In this document: piece after piece, positions 18,980-27,555 of the stretch
How the letters are laid out: every line of letters begins with the position of its first letter
How positions within the stretch are numbered: position 1 is the stretch's first letter
Origin: Acidovorax sp. SUPP3334
Lineage (GTDB): Bacteria; Pseudomonadota; Gammaproteobacteria; Burkholderiales; Burkholderiaceae_C
DNA length: 64,000 bases
Direction of reading: 5' to 3'
NCBI RefSeq assembly: GCF_030159055.1
Contig: NZ_BQXQ01000001.1
Location: 1-64,000, forward strand
Made by a program: the position numbers and the translations under genes
Notes under the pieces: model-generated
What the model was told of the DNA's origin: nothing
The model's input: only the letters and a program-made list of their open reading frames with translations
The model's database searches: none

Positions 18980-21790
18980 TTACTGCAGCAATTCAATGTT
19001 TCGAGCGATTCGATCGAGCGACATAAATGACATCGAATCCGCATCAACAATTTGCAATACTTCCAGAGCGATGCCATATGGAACAAGTTTTGGAATCATA
19101 TGGCTAATGATGGAGATCGCCTCCACTCTTCCGTATAGCTTTTTCCGGCGCTTCGCCACATCTTTGGCAAAGATGGATATTATATCTTCATTTTCGGACT
19201 TATTGGTCTTACCGTTCTTTTTCAGAATCGTTAATAATGAATTACAAGCAGATTCAGTATCGCTAAATATGCGATCTGCAAACGCAATATGAAGCTTGTC
19301 GCAGCACTCGGAGAGCCCGCTAAGGTACATTCGCGCATTTTCGACCGTAAGCGAGCCGGTCTCGGATTGATCACTCAACGCATAGCCTGCGAGTAAGGCG
19401 TTCTCCGTCCTATTGCGCTCAATACCTTCGCAAACGCCCCATTCAAAATAGAAACCGCGATGGCTTGGTTTGGAATCAAAACTCCTAAATCGCCTGACGG
19501 CTTCATCCGCATTGCCTTGTCGGCGATAAAGGGATGCTAGCTTGGTGAGCAGGTGGAAAGATTTATCAGTCTCGTAGACTTTGCAGGCGACGTCTATCGC
19601 AAGTCGCTTCTTTCCTGAAAGAAACAACCTTTCGGCTATTTCAAATCGCCAAAACGCTAGATCAATGACTTGTTCAGTCTTTGAACGCTGTACCTCCGAT
19701 ATTGCGAGGTCAATGTAGTAGTGAGAAATGTCTTCGTTGAATTTGGTTTCGAGCACCTCAATGAGTGCCGCGGCAATATGCTTGTGCCGGGTGAAAATGC
19801 TCGTCGAGGTGCTGGTGGCAGCAGCTTCTTTACCGAGCTGTCTTAGTACCTCGCTTTGTAATTTCGGGATAGATAATTCCAAAAGTCCCGCGAGCGCCGC
19901 GAAACTGAGCTTGTCGAAACTTTCGACGTGCATTGCTGCGATAAAGCCAAGCACGTCCTTTAACGTCCGGCCACTTGGCAACTCAACCTCCGCAAGCCGC
20001 TCAAGCATTGACTGCGCATGATCTAGCAAATCATTGCCGTGGCGGGACATCAGAAGCGCACCAAAAAAAGCGTCGGAATTCCCCTTCGATTCCTTCTTCG
20101 CGTAATAGCGCAGCTTGTCTGCACGCTCATTTTCCGGAAGCAGCGCAAGTTCTTCGCCGAGGCCTTTAGTTCCGAACCTAGCCCAAGACTTGACGATCAG
20201 GTCCGCGTCTCTGACGCTCAGGTCTTTGAGGACTTCTTCTTTGAACTTGGCTTTGAACGTCCAAGGCAGCCACTTTGCTCCTGAGGACTGCCAATCCGAA
20301 TCTCTACTCGCCAGTAGGAAGTCGATCCGCCCTGCGTAGCCATCGAAGCCAACGTCAATGAAGCGTAGGACTTCCTTCGCGACCTGATCTGCCTCGTCAA
20401 TAACAACCAGCCAGTTGTCGTGACTGCGGAAGGTCTCCATCAACTCAACGCCACTGAACGGACGCGTGTGATTTGTTCTAGATAGGATCTTCTTAGCTCT
20501 GTTTGCGCGCAGTATTTCTAGGCCCGACTGCAACAGAGCAGTTGTTTTGCCTTCGCAGCCAGCACCCAATAGCACGCAAACATATGGTGTTGCTGCGTCA
20601 GGGCGAAAGTTGTTCGACACCTTGCCTACAATTTCTCGCCGCGGAATGGATTCGGACAGCGCGATAGACCAAGTTGGCGTCGCGCCATCGAAATATGCGA
20701 TCGACTCATCCTCTTTCAGCTTTTCTGTACTTCTCTCTAGGTTGGTTAGATCTTTGATCTCCCAACCTATAAGGGGCTGACTTTTTTGCTTCGGTGCGTA
20801 ATTTGGCCTTGTATGCGCGCGAGGTGCCTCGATTACCCACCAGTCTCCGTCTCTGTAATTCTCGTGGAAACGAGCGCCATCCAGCGTCCAGCACTGATTT
20901 GGAAAGCTCCAGCTGAATGGCTGGAACCGAATCAATCCATAATGAAGATCTGCAGCCCCCCACATAAAGCCATTTCTCCACTTACCGCCTTCCGGGCTCT
21001 GCCACCCAGCCCCCGATTGCACGGCGAGGTATTCGCCGGCGCCAGTCAGCGTGTTTGAAAAAGATTCTGTGTGCATGTGGCCATGCAAATAGATGGCCTG
21101 CTTGGCACCTAATAGCGATTCAATTGGTTGCCTGTGGGGAGGATACATCCAATCGAGCGGATGATGCCCAAGAACGAAATTAATAGCGCAGTCTGAAATC
21201 CCTTCCAAGGCATCTCTCAAAATTGCAACGCCAGGAGTCAGGGCTTCCTTGTCCTTTTCTCCGTCACAGAGCCAAGCGGTATTCAACCCAACGATCCCGA
21301 CCTTTACAGAACCGATGGTTCGTTCTGATACAACAGCACCACGGTCGGACTTGATGTCTTCCGAACTCTGACAAAAATTGTGCTCGAAGAAATCTTCAAA
21401 TCTCTTAACCAACATTTCACGACGCAAAGCAGATCCTTGGTCCGGATTGAAAGAGCGCGATTCCGGTCTGACGAATTTTTCCTTGCTGAATTCTTCGTTG
21501 ACGTGCCGATTGAGATCGTGATTGCCGGGGACGGTAAAAATTTTATCCAGGAAATCACTTCCGAGTAGGTCGATGATCGGCGAGATAAGGTGCTCGACAA
21601 ATTGCTCGTACTCTGTCTTCTTCCCAGAATTGGCAATATCACCAGTGATAAATATGAAATCTGGAGTAAGCCCTTTGACTTGCGCCTCCTTGAGGTGTTC
21701 CACGATCTTCTTGGCAGAGAAAGCCTGTTCAAAAGGGTGGAGACCGAAATGAAAATCGGACAGATGAAGCCAATTGACGGTGTGTGACAT
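18980..21790 (-). CDS. metallophosphoesterase-STAND NTPase-repeat fusion, candidate defence protein
   Basis: 936 residues in three parts. (1) A calcineurin-like phosphoesterase, residues 1-310, with all metal-site motifs: DFHFG (D12, H14), GDIAN (D51, N54), GNHD (N90, H91), GHH (208-210) and GHMH (237-240). (2) A P-loop NTPase of STAND type: Walker A GAGCEGKTT (409-417) and Walker B LVVIDE (461-466), followed by a helical region. (3) A long C-terminal helical part with TPR-like repeats (for example LASLYRRQGNADEAVRRFRS near residue 770). This effector-NTPase-sensor order is that of antiviral STAND proteins; a phosphoesterase would be the effector. The GC content is far below the host average, and a complete IS5 lies 170 bp past the 3' end. 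The ATG at 21790 has AGGGAG nine bases upstream. The domains are seen; the defence role is inferred. Confidence 0.85.
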   Translation of the reverse strand: MSHTVNWLHLSDFHFGLHPFEQAFSAKKIVEHLKEAQVKGLTPDFIFITGDIANSGKKTEYEQFVEHLISPIIDLLGSDFLDKIFTVPGNHDLNRHVNEEFSKEKFVRPESRSFNPDQGSALRREMLVKRFEDFFEHNFCQSSEDIKSDRGAVVSERTIGSVKVGIVGLNTAWLCDGEKDKEALTPGVAILRDALEGISDCAINFVLGHHPLDWMYPPHRQPIESLLGAKQAIYLHGHMHTESFSNTLTGAGEYLAVQSGAGWQSPEGGKWRNGFMWGAADLHYGLIRFQPFSWSFPNQCWTLDGARFHENYRDGDWWVIEAPRAHTRPNYAPKQKSQPLIGWEIKDLTNLERSTEKLKEDESIAYFDGATPTWSIALSESIPRREIVGKVSNNFRPDAATPYVCVLLGAGCEGKTTALLQSGLEILRANRAKKILSRTNHTRPFSGVELMETFRSHDNWLVVIDEADQVAKEVLRFIDVGFDGYAGRIDFLLASRDSDWQSSGAKWLPWTFKAKFKEEVLKDLSVRDADLIVKSWARFGTKGLGEELALLPENERADKLRYYAKKESKGNSDAFFGALLMSRHGNDLLDHAQSMLERLAEVELPSGRTLKDVLGFIAAMHVESFDKLSFAALAGLLELSIPKLQSEVLRQLGKEAAATSTSTSIFTRHKHIAAALIEVLETKFNEDISHYYIDLAISEVQRSKTEQVIDLAFWRFEIAERLFLSGKKRLAIDVACKVYETDKSFHLLTKLASLYRRQGNADEAVRRFRSFDSKPSHRGFYFEWGVCEGIERNRTENALLAGYALSDQSETGSLTVENARMYLSGLSECCDKLHIAFADRIFSDTESACNSLLTILKKNGKTNKSENEDIISIFAKDVAKRRKKLYGRVEAISIISHMIPKLVPYGIALEVLQIVDADSMSFMSLDRIARNIELLQ

Positions 21791-22330
21791 ACGGTTGATC
21801 TCCCTTGATCTGGTTCTACTTTGTTTGCCACAACGCCATCAAGTATCTAGTAGCACGGCCCAAAGTTTGCGGCGGGGCAAACGCCCCCGCGCTTAGACGG
21901 CGTGCTTTGCCAAGTCAGTGGACTAATCGTCACAAGGACTTCTTCGGCGAGCGGCAGTACCGGAAACAGCTTGGACAAATTGGATTCGGTTGCTTTTCCA
22001 TTGTGCCAACAGTTCTGCTGCATCTGCCACTCCGAAGCAGCCGCTCTGGGGCTGCTTGTGGCCAGTAGCAACCTGCCATGAACGTAGCCACGAGCGACAG
22101 CAAACACTGCATAGTCGACCTTCAAGTTGACTTGACCAGTGCACGCTCTGGGTCGATTACAGCGTCCGTCTGCTCGTCGGCGCTCACCTTGAACCGATGG
22201 ATTTCCATGGCCCGTCTGGGGACATCAAGCATCAGAGCAGAGAGACGACTACCCATCGAATCCTGTTCCATGTCTGCGCGCCCAGACCAGCGCCCGAAGG
22301 CTGCCTGACGCAGCCCACGGGCGACATCGA
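21791..22330. other. 540 bp island right flank with only weak small ORFs
   Basis: The sequence is intermediate in GC. Apart from the promoter region of the STAND gene and a 49-codon minus-strand frame (22122-22271) I see no gene. A further minus-strand frame from a TTG at 22125 to 21847 overlaps it by a few bases but has no family features. No tRNA, integrase or direct repeat marking the island end was found by eye. Confidence 0.5.
22122..22271 (-). CDS. small hypothetical ORF
   Basis: 49 residues with a balanced composition: MEQDSMGSRLSALML at the start, AMEIHRFKVSADEQTDAVID in the middle. It could be a short protein or the remnant of a longer one. No ribosome site is obvious. The call is weak. 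Confidence 0.25.
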   Translation of the reverse strand: MEQDSMGSRLSALMLDVPRRAMEIHRFKVSADEQTDAVIDPERALVKST

Positions 22331-23449
22331 TCAGCGGGGCCGGAACGCGTAAACGTCAGGATTCCAAACCTGCCCGCCCTCATCGTTCTGGCACGAGAAG
22401 CCAAAGCCCGAGAACACATACATCACCCCGCCCACCGCGGCCGCGTTGGTGCGCTTGAGCGCCGGGAAGGCATCGCCGCCCGGGGCCAGCAGGCGCCACG
22501 TGCGGTCGTGCAGGTCGAAGCGCCACAGCTCGGACGTGGCGTTCTGCGGAAACGCGGCGCCGCAGCCGGAACTTCCCCCCGGCAGGTCGCCCCCGGCCAT
22601 CAGCAGGGCGTGGCCGATCTGCACGGTCGATCCCTGGTGGCGGGGCGCATCGACGTTTTTGTCGGCTTCGGCGGGCGTGATGTTCTGCCACTGGCGGGTG
22701 GCGAGGTCGAAGCGCCAGGTGTCGTTCAACGAGACGAAGCCGTCGCTGTCGCTGAATTGCCCGCCGTACAGCGTCAATTGCCCGTCCCATGCGCGCCCGG
22801 CCACTGCCGCTTCATGGCGCGAGGTCGGCGAGTTCGCGTCGCCGTTGGCAATGATCTGGGTCCACAGATTGGTGCGCAGGTCGAAGGCCCACAGGTCGTT
22901 CAAGGTGTGGAAGTCGGTCTGGATGCCGCCGAACACATAGACCTTCTCGCCGTCCACCCACAGGGCGGGGCGCGATCGGGCCGAAGGCCCCGGATTGCCT
23001 GGCTGCAACTGGGTCCAGCGGTTCAACAGGGCGCTGTAGGCCCACAGGTCGTCGAAGAACGTCAGGGAAGAAAGGTCGGCGCTGTAGTTGGCGCCGCCGA
23101 ACACCAGCATCCAGTGCCGCGCCGGCACGGCGGCACTCGCGGCGAAGGCCCGGGCCGGTGGCTTGGCGCCGGAGGGCGACAGCGGTGTCCACCGGGCAAG
23201 GCGGGGGTCGAAGCGGTACAGGTCGTCGTAGAACGTGTTCTCGCCACTGGCGAAATCGTCCTTGACCCCGCCGAACAGGTAGATGGACCCGAGGACCGGC
23301 GCCACGGCGGGCGTCGAACGCACGGAAGGCCCCTCGCCCGTAGTGACCAGCCGGCTCCATCGGCCGTCTGTTTCCGTGCTCCCATGCGCCTGCACGCCCG
23401 GTGCCATCAGCGCCAGGGCCATTCCCAGGCCCCACAAAAATCGCTTCAT
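22331..23449 (-). CDS. secreted Kelch-repeat protein
   Basis: 372 residues. A signal peptide (MKRFLWGLGMALALMAPGVQAHG) is followed by six or so Kelch blades, each with a hydrophobic-GG pair and a spaced Tyr/Trp: YLFGGVKDDF, LVFGGANYSAD, YVFGGIQTDFHTLNDLW, LYGGQFSDSDG, MAGGDLPGG and YVFSGFGF. The blades should form one beta-propeller. No lipobox or membrane anchor is seen, so the protein is periplasmic or exported. The ATG at 23449 has GGAGGA six bases upstream. No PIP box was found in the 150 bp upstream, so it is not clearly part of the Hrp regulon. The binding partner is unknown. Confidence 0.85.
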   Translation of the reverse strand: MKRFLWGLGMALALMAPGVQAHGSTETDGRWSRLVTTGEGPSVRSTPAVAPVLGSIYLFGGVKDDFASGENTFYDDLYRFDPRLARWTPLSPSGAKPPARAFAASAAVPARHWMLVFGGANYSADLSSLTFFDDLWAYSALLNRWTQLQPGNPGPSARSRPALWVDGEKVYVFGGIQTDFHTLNDLWAFDLRTNLWTQIIANGDANSPTSRHEAAVAGRAWDGQLTLYGGQFSDSDGFVSLNDTWRFDLATRQWQNITPAEADKNVDAPRHQGSTVQIGHALLMAGGDLPGGSSGCGAAFPQNATSELWRFDLHDRTWRLLAPGGDAFPALKRTNAAAVGGVMYVFSGFGFSCQNDEGGQVWNPDVYAFRPR

Positions 23450-23480
23450 GAAATTCCTCCGTTGTAATGATTGAAATGAA

Positions 23481-23514
23481 TGCGGTCGCCCGGACTTGAC
23501 CGAATGCGACCGCA
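23481..23514. promoter_or_regulatory. 8-bp inverted repeat upstream of the Kelch gene
   Basis: tgcggtcg (23481-23488) and cgaccgca (23507-23514) are exact inverted copies, centred about 50 bp upstream of the Kelch gene start. It may be an operator or a hairpin in the leader. No regulator can be named. Confidence 0.35.
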
Positions 23515-23654
23515 GGCAGTCTATCTTTCCGTTGGTCGGAATGTCGAGGGGCCATTGGCCGATGCGCCGCGATGCGTGTACGCCGGTACGCCCTGTGTGG
23601 CTGCGGGTGCTCTTCGAGTCCTACAGAAGGCCCGCGTGGCTTGAGCGACAGTCA

Positions 23655-23684
23655 GCGGGTGCGGGTGCGGGTGCGGGTGCGGGC
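23655..23684. repeat. hexanucleotide repeat GCGGGT x5
   Basis: Four exact GCGGGT units followed by GCGGGC, in the gap between the divergent Kelch and BrkB-type genes (23450-23776). Apart from this and the inverted repeat at 23481 that gap shows nothing. Confidence 0.8.
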
Positions 23685-23776
23685 CCGAGCCCGCTGGGCA
23701 TCCTGGCGCTCCCGTGTCGATGGGTCGGTTTCACACCAGCGCCGGTCGATCGGCAGAACGAAAAAAGGATGCAGAG

Positions 23777-24736
23777 TTGGACAAACGCATGGCACTGAAG
23801 ACCGTCCTGCACCGCGTGCGGCAAGTGGCCTGGACCATTCCGGGCCTGCCCGTCATTGCGCTGGCGATCCGCAACTACGTCCTTCACCAAAGCGCGAACC
23901 AGGCCGGGAGCATGGCGTTTTCTTCGGTGCTGGCGATGTTTCCGCTGCTGATCCTGCTGTCGGCCACGGCGGCCTATGTGGGCGAGCCCGGGGACGCGGC
24001 GGCGCTGGCCCAGCGGGTGATGGAGTACGCGCCCCAGGTCGTGCGCGATGCGATGCAGCCCGTCATCGAGCAGGTACTCGCGCAGCGCAACCAGGCGTTG
24101 CTCGCGATCGGCTTTCTCGTCACGCTGTGGACCGCTTCGTCGGGCATGCAGGCGGTGCGAACGGCGTTGAACCTTTCCTACGGCATCGAGCGCGGCCTGC
24201 CGTTCTGGAAGGCGCGCATCAAGGTGACCGTGTTCACGGTGGTGGTGGGCGGGGGAATCCTCGCGGCCTTCAGTTCGATCATCGTCATGCCTTACGTGTG
24301 GCAGCTTCTGGAGAACAACGTGGGCGTGGGCGAAGAGGTGCCCTGGCTGCGCAACAGCGTGCGCTACGGCACGGCGTTCGTGGTGCTGACCGTGCTGTAT
24401 GCACTGCTCTACGGCTGGCTGCCCGATCTTCGCCAACGGCTGCGCACGGTGGTGCCGGGCGCCATCGTGGGCGCTGGCATGTGGGTGGGGGCCGCCGCCA
24501 CGCTGTCTTACACGCTGCGCAGCGCGGGCAAGCTGGCGCTTGTGTATGGTAGTTTTGCAGGGGTGGTGGCCACGCTGGTGTTTCTGTACATCAGCGCCAC
24601 GACGCTGATCTTCGGGGCCGAGGTCAACGGCGTGTTGCGCGACAACGCCGAGCCCACGGACGATTCGGTGGCTTCGAAACCGGCACCCATCGAGCCCGAA
24701 GCGGCCAAACTGCCTGAGCCTGCGGAAAAGGGCTGA
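23777..24736 (+). CDS. YihY/BrkB-family inner-membrane protein
   Basis: About 320 residues with six hydrophobic spans; typical segments are AGSMAFSSVLAMFPLLILLS (span 1), LWTASSGMQAVRTALNLSYG, VPGAIVGAGMWVGAAATLSY and YGSFAGVVATLVFLYISAT with the conserved LIFGAEVN. The C-terminal tail is proline/acid-rich. The family is an inner-membrane protein of uncertain function, once called a ribonuclease BN or serum-resistance factor. TTG at 23777 has AAGGA seven bases upstream and is preferred; ATG at 23789 is an alternative. The ATG at 23714 would add residues unlike the family. Confidence 0.8.
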   Translation: MDKRMALKTVLHRVRQVAWTIPGLPVIALAIRNYVLHQSANQAGSMAFSSVLAMFPLLILLSATAAYVGEPGDAAALAQRVMEYAPQVVRDAMQPVIEQVLAQRNQALLAIGFLVTLWTASSGMQAVRTALNLSYGIERGLPFWKARIKVTVFTVVVGGGILAAFSSIIVMPYVWQLLENNVGVGEEVPWLRNSVRYGTAFVVLTVLYALLYGWLPDLRQRLRTVVPGAIVGAGMWVGAAATLSYTLRSAGKLALVYGSFAGVVATLVFLYISATTLIFGAEVNGVLRDNAEPTDDSVASKPAPIEPEAAKLPEPAEKG

Positions 24737-24844
24737 CCGTCAGGCCGGGGCTCAGGCCGGGGCGTATATGCCACAGGACCGTGTCTTCGGCCGTGAGGCA
24801 CAACAGTCGCCGCCCTGTGCGCCGCATGGGGCATTGGCCAAATA

Positions 24845-24895
24845 GGCCTCCAGCGCATATTCCCCTAGGGGGTATTGCTATCAATTAAATAGCAA
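24845..24895 (-). repeat. dispersed 51-bp repeat, copy C
   Basis: On the minus strand: TTGCTAT, loop, GATAGC, CCCCCTAG, AATATGCGCTGGAGGCC. It is the best match to the consensus 3' end. It lies just after the stop of the YqaA-like gene, on the same strand. Confidence 0.85.
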
Positions 24896-24901
24896 ATGAG
24901 T

Positions 24902-25381
24902 TCACCGCCCCGCGTCGGGCCACAGATAGAGAAGGCCCGCCGTCATGGTCAGGTAGCGCCCGAACTTTCCCACCGCCATGTAGGCCACGCACTGCCAGAA
25001 GGGCAGCTTGAGCCAGCCAGCCACGGCGCACAGGGGGTCGCCCACGATGGGCAGCCAGCTCAATAGGCAGGCTTTGGCGCCGAAGCGCTGCAGCCAGGCC
25101 AGCGCCCGGGGGTTGGAGTGCTCGCCCCGCGCGCGGTCCACGGCCTTGTGCGCCCCGTAGCCCATCCACCAGCTCAACGCGCCGCCCAGCGTGTTGCCGG
25201 CGGTGGCCACCAGCACGGCGGGCCAGAAGAGTTCGGGATTGAGCTTGATGAGGCCGAACACCGCGGGCTCGGAGCCCAGCGGAAGCAAGGTGGCGGAGAT
25301 GAACGACACCAGGAAGACGGTGCTGAGGCCGTACTGGGGCAGCGCCAGCAGGTCCATGAGGTGGTTCATCCAGATTTCCAT
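24902..25381 (-). CDS. YqaA/DedA-like membrane protein
   Basis: 159 residues, small integral membrane protein of the SNARE-associated/DedA superfamily. Characteristic parts are LLPLGSEPAVFGLIKLNPEL (residues 32-51), the glycine-rich AGNTLGGALSWWMGYGAHK, and SWLPIVGDPLCAVAGWLKLP with the conserved proline and aspartate. DedA-type proteins recycle undecaprenyl phosphate or phospholipids; the role of the YqaA branch is less clear. The start at 25381 (MEIWMNHL) is used; ATG 25369 is an alternative. Repeat copy C lies just past the stop. Confidence 0.8.
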   Translation of the reverse strand: MEIWMNHLMDLLALPQYGLSTVFLVSFISATLLPLGSEPAVFGLIKLNPELFWPAVLVATAGNTLGGALSWWMGYGAHKAVDRARGEHSNPRALAWLQRFGAKACLLSWLPIVGDPLCAVAGWLKLPFWQCVAYMAVGKFGRYLTMTAGLLYLWPDAGR

Positions 25382-25490
25382 GACTGGGGCGCAGTGTATG
25401 GGAGGCTTGCGGGCCTTCGCTGTCGGACAGGCGCTTGGGCTCCGCTGCGATCCCGCCGCTGCACACGCATACAAGAGGAGGTTTTCCGCC

Positions 25491-26120
25491 ATGCAATGGT
25501 TCGATGTTTCCGTCCTGGCCGTGCGCCGGGGCTTGGCCTTGGGCGCGCTCGGCCTGGCCTGCTGGTGGCCCGGTGCGTCGTCGGCCGCGGTCCTGCACCT
25601 GGAAGGCCCGGGCGGCGCCCGGCAGGTCGATACCGAAACGCTGCTGCGCCACCCCGAGGTGCGCGACATCGACGTGCCGGCCGACGTGGCCTACCACCGG
25701 CCCATGCGCTATCGGGCCGTGCCCCTGGCCGCCGTGCTGAACGGCCTGGGCCTTGCGGCCGGCGACGTGCTGGAGGCGGTCGCGCTCGATGGCTTCGTCG
25801 CCCAGTTGCCCGGCGCGCTGGTGCTGCGCCCGGGGCGGGGCCAGGCCTGGCTGGCGGTCGAGCCGGCGGGCGCGCCCTGGCCCGCGCTGCCGGGCAAGGC
25901 GTCGGGCCCGGGGCCGTTCTACATCGTCTGGCCGGTGGCCGACGGCGTGCTGAGCGAGCAGTGGCCCTATGCGGTGGCCCGGCTGCACGTGCGCGAGTCT
26001 CCGGAAAAGCGCTGGCCTCGGATCGGCATCGCCCCCGAGGTGCCCGCGGGCGATGCGCGCCGGCGTGGCCGGCCGCCGACGGAGGATCCGGCGGTGCCGA
26101 ACGGACTTTTCATTTGCTGA
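25491..26120 (+). CDS. exported molybdopterin-domain-like protein, possibly lacking its cytochrome part
   Basis: 209 residues. A signal peptide (cleavage near SSAAVLH, about residue 30) precedes a domain resembling the sulfite-oxidase/molybdopterin-binding fold used by small periplasmic redox proteins: TLLRHPEVRDIDVPADVAYH, VPLAAVLNGLGL and FYIVWPVADG. The chain stops at DPAVPNGLFIC. In homologues I recall, a cytochrome c segment with CxxCH follows an equivalent spot, so this copy may be truncated. AAGAGGAGG lies upstream of the ATG. The function is not certain. Confidence 0.6.
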   Translation: MQWFDVSVLAVRRGLALGALGLACWWPGASSAAVLHLEGPGGARQVDTETLLRHPEVRDIDVPADVAYHRPMRYRAVPLAAVLNGLGLAAGDVLEAVALDGFVAQLPGALVLRPGRGQAWLAVEPAGAPWPALPGKASGPGPFYIVWPVADGVLSEQWPYAVARLHVRESPEKRWPRIGIAPEVPAGDARRRGRPPTEDPAVPNGLFIC

Positions 26121-26133
26121 AATTTTGAGCAGC

Positions 26134-26139
26134 TACAAT
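26134..26139 (+). promoter_or_regulatory. probable -10 element of dusB-fis
   Basis: TACAAT 50 bases before the dusB ATG. A similar TACAAT precedes the rubredoxin gene. The -35 region is weak. Confidence 0.4.
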
Positions 26140-26189
26140 CCTGCCTCCTTTTTCAGCACGCGCTGCCACCCCCGTCCCGCTCCCTTCCC

Positions 26190-27242
26190 ATGCACATCGG
26201 CCACATTCCCCTGGCGAACCGCCTGTTCGTCGCCCCGATGGCGGGCGTGACGGACCGGCCGTTCCGCCAGCTGTGCAAGGCGCTGGGGGCTGGCTACGCG
26301 GTGAGCGAGATGGTCACCTCGCGCAAGGACCTGTGGAACAGCCTCAAGACCTCGCGCCGCGCCAACCACGAAGGCGAACCCGGTCCGATCGCCGTGCAGA
26401 TCGCCGGCACCGATGCCGCGATGATGGCCGAGGCCGCCCTCTACAACGTGGACCGGGGCGCCCAGATCATCGACATCAACATGGGCTGCCCGGCCAAGAA
26501 GGTCTGCAACAAATGGGCGGGTTCCGCCCTGATGCAGAACGAGCCGCTGGCCATCGAGATCGCTCAGGCCGTGGTCGATGCCTGCGCGCCGCGCAACGTG
26601 CCGGTCACGCTCAAGATGCGCACCGGCTGGAGCCAGGACCATAGGAACGCGGTCGCCCTGGCCCGGGTCTTCGAGAGCGTGGGCATCCAGATGCTCACCG
26701 TGCATGGACGCACGCGCGAGCAGGGCTACCGCGGCCACGCCGAATACGACACCATCGCCGCCGTGAAGGCCGCGGTGCGGGTGCCGGTGGTGGCCAACGG
26801 CGACATCACCTCGCCCGAGAAGGCGAAGGCCGTGCTGGCCGCCACGGGCGCCGATGCGGTGATGATCGGGCGGGCCGCGCAGGGCCGGCCCTGGATCTTT
26901 CGCGAGATCGCGCACTACCTCGCCACGGGCGAGCACCTGGCGCCGCCGCTGGTGGCCGAGGTGCGGCGCCTGCTGCTGGACCATCTGCAGGACCACTACC
27001 GCCTGTACGGCGAGTCCACCGGGCTGCGCAGCGCGCGCAAGCACATCGCCTGGTACCTGCGGGCGCTGCCCGGCGGCGAAGCTTTCAGACAACACATCAA
27101 CACCATCGAGGACTGCTCCGAACAGTGGCACGCGGTGGCCCGCTATCTGGATGCGATCGCGCAGCAGATGGACCGGTTGCCCCCCGTCGCCTACCCGGCG
27201 GACGCAGACCCCAGCGAAGAGCAGGAAGGCCTGGCGGCATGA
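26190..27242 (+). CDS. dusB: tRNA-dihydrouridine synthase B
   Basis: 350 residues. The FMN-binding TIM barrel starts APMAGVTDRPFRQLC (about residues 15-29). The catalytic cysteine lies in MGCPAKKVCNKWAGSAL (about 98-114). LTVHGRTREQGYRG and NGDITSPEKA form the flavin and phosphate sites, and a helical tRNA-binding tail follows. It reduces uridine to dihydrouridine in tRNA. Its stop overlaps the fis start (ATGA), the conserved dusB-fis operon. Confidence 0.95.
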   Translation: MHIGHIPLANRLFVAPMAGVTDRPFRQLCKALGAGYAVSEMVTSRKDLWNSLKTSRRANHEGEPGPIAVQIAGTDAAMMAEAALYNVDRGAQIIDINMGCPAKKVCNKWAGSALMQNEPLAIEIAQAVVDACAPRNVPVTLKMRTGWSQDHRNAVALARVFESVGIQMLTVHGRTREQGYRGHAEYDTIAAVKAAVRVPVVANGDITSPEKAKAVLAATGADAVMIGRAAQGRPWIFREIAHYLATGEHLAPPLVAEVRRLLLDHLQDHYRLYGESTGLRSARKHIAWYLRALPGGEAFRQHINTIEDCSEQWHAVARYLDAIAQQMDRLPPVAYPADADPSEEQEGLAA

Positions 27243-27472
27243 GCAAGAAACACATCGAAGAGTGCGTGCGGGAGAGCCTGCAGGGCTACTTTCGCGACTT
27301 GGGAGGCGAGACGCCGGACGGCATGTACGAGATGCTCGTGCGCGTGGTCGAAAAGCCCCTGCTGGAGGTGGTCATGAGCCACGCCGAAAACAACCAGTCC
27401 CGCGCCGCCGAATGGCTGGGGCTGAACCGCAATACGCTGCGCAAGAAGCTGGTGGAGCACAAGCTGCTCTGA
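27239..27472 (+). CDS. fis: nucleoid-associated regulator Fis
   Basis: 77 residues. The C-terminal helix-turn-helix NQSRAAEWLGLNRNTLRKKL (about 53-72) is the Fis DNA-binding domain, and the N-terminal helices (GMYEMLVRVVEKPLLEVVM) form the dimer. Fis bends DNA and activates rRNA and growth genes in rich conditions. It is translationally coupled to dusB by a four-base overlap. Repeat copy D lies just after its stop. Confidence 0.93.
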   Translation: MSKKHIEECVRESLQGYFRDLGGETPDGMYEMLVRVVEKPLLEVVMSHAENNQSRAAEWLGLNRNTLRKKLVEHKLL

Positions 27473-27479
27473 TGGTCTG

Positions 27480-27529
27480 TTGCTATATTTTTAATAGCGC
27501 ACTGCCCTAGTGAATATTGCGCTGTGGCC
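27480..27529 (+). repeat. dispersed 50-bp repeat, copy D
   Basis: TTGCTAT, loop, AATAGC, GCCCTAG, AATATTGCGCTGTGGCC. It lies between the fis stop and the purH start. Confidence 0.85.
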
Positions 27530-27555
27530 CGATTTCATCCAAACCCCACCTCCCC

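Noticed and set aside
21847..22125. 92-codon minus-strand frame from a TTG
   Set aside because: No family features or ribosome site; composition is mixed. It is treated as non-coding.
22331..23600. PIP box upstream of the Kelch gene
   Set aside because: Only one TTCG half-site is seen in the upstream region; there is no pair with 15-base spacing.
26111..26140. a seventh copy of the dispersed repeat upstream of dusB
   Set aside because: A GCTG/CAGC hairpin is present but the CCCTAG and GCGCTGGAGGCC parts are missing; it is more likely promoter sequence.
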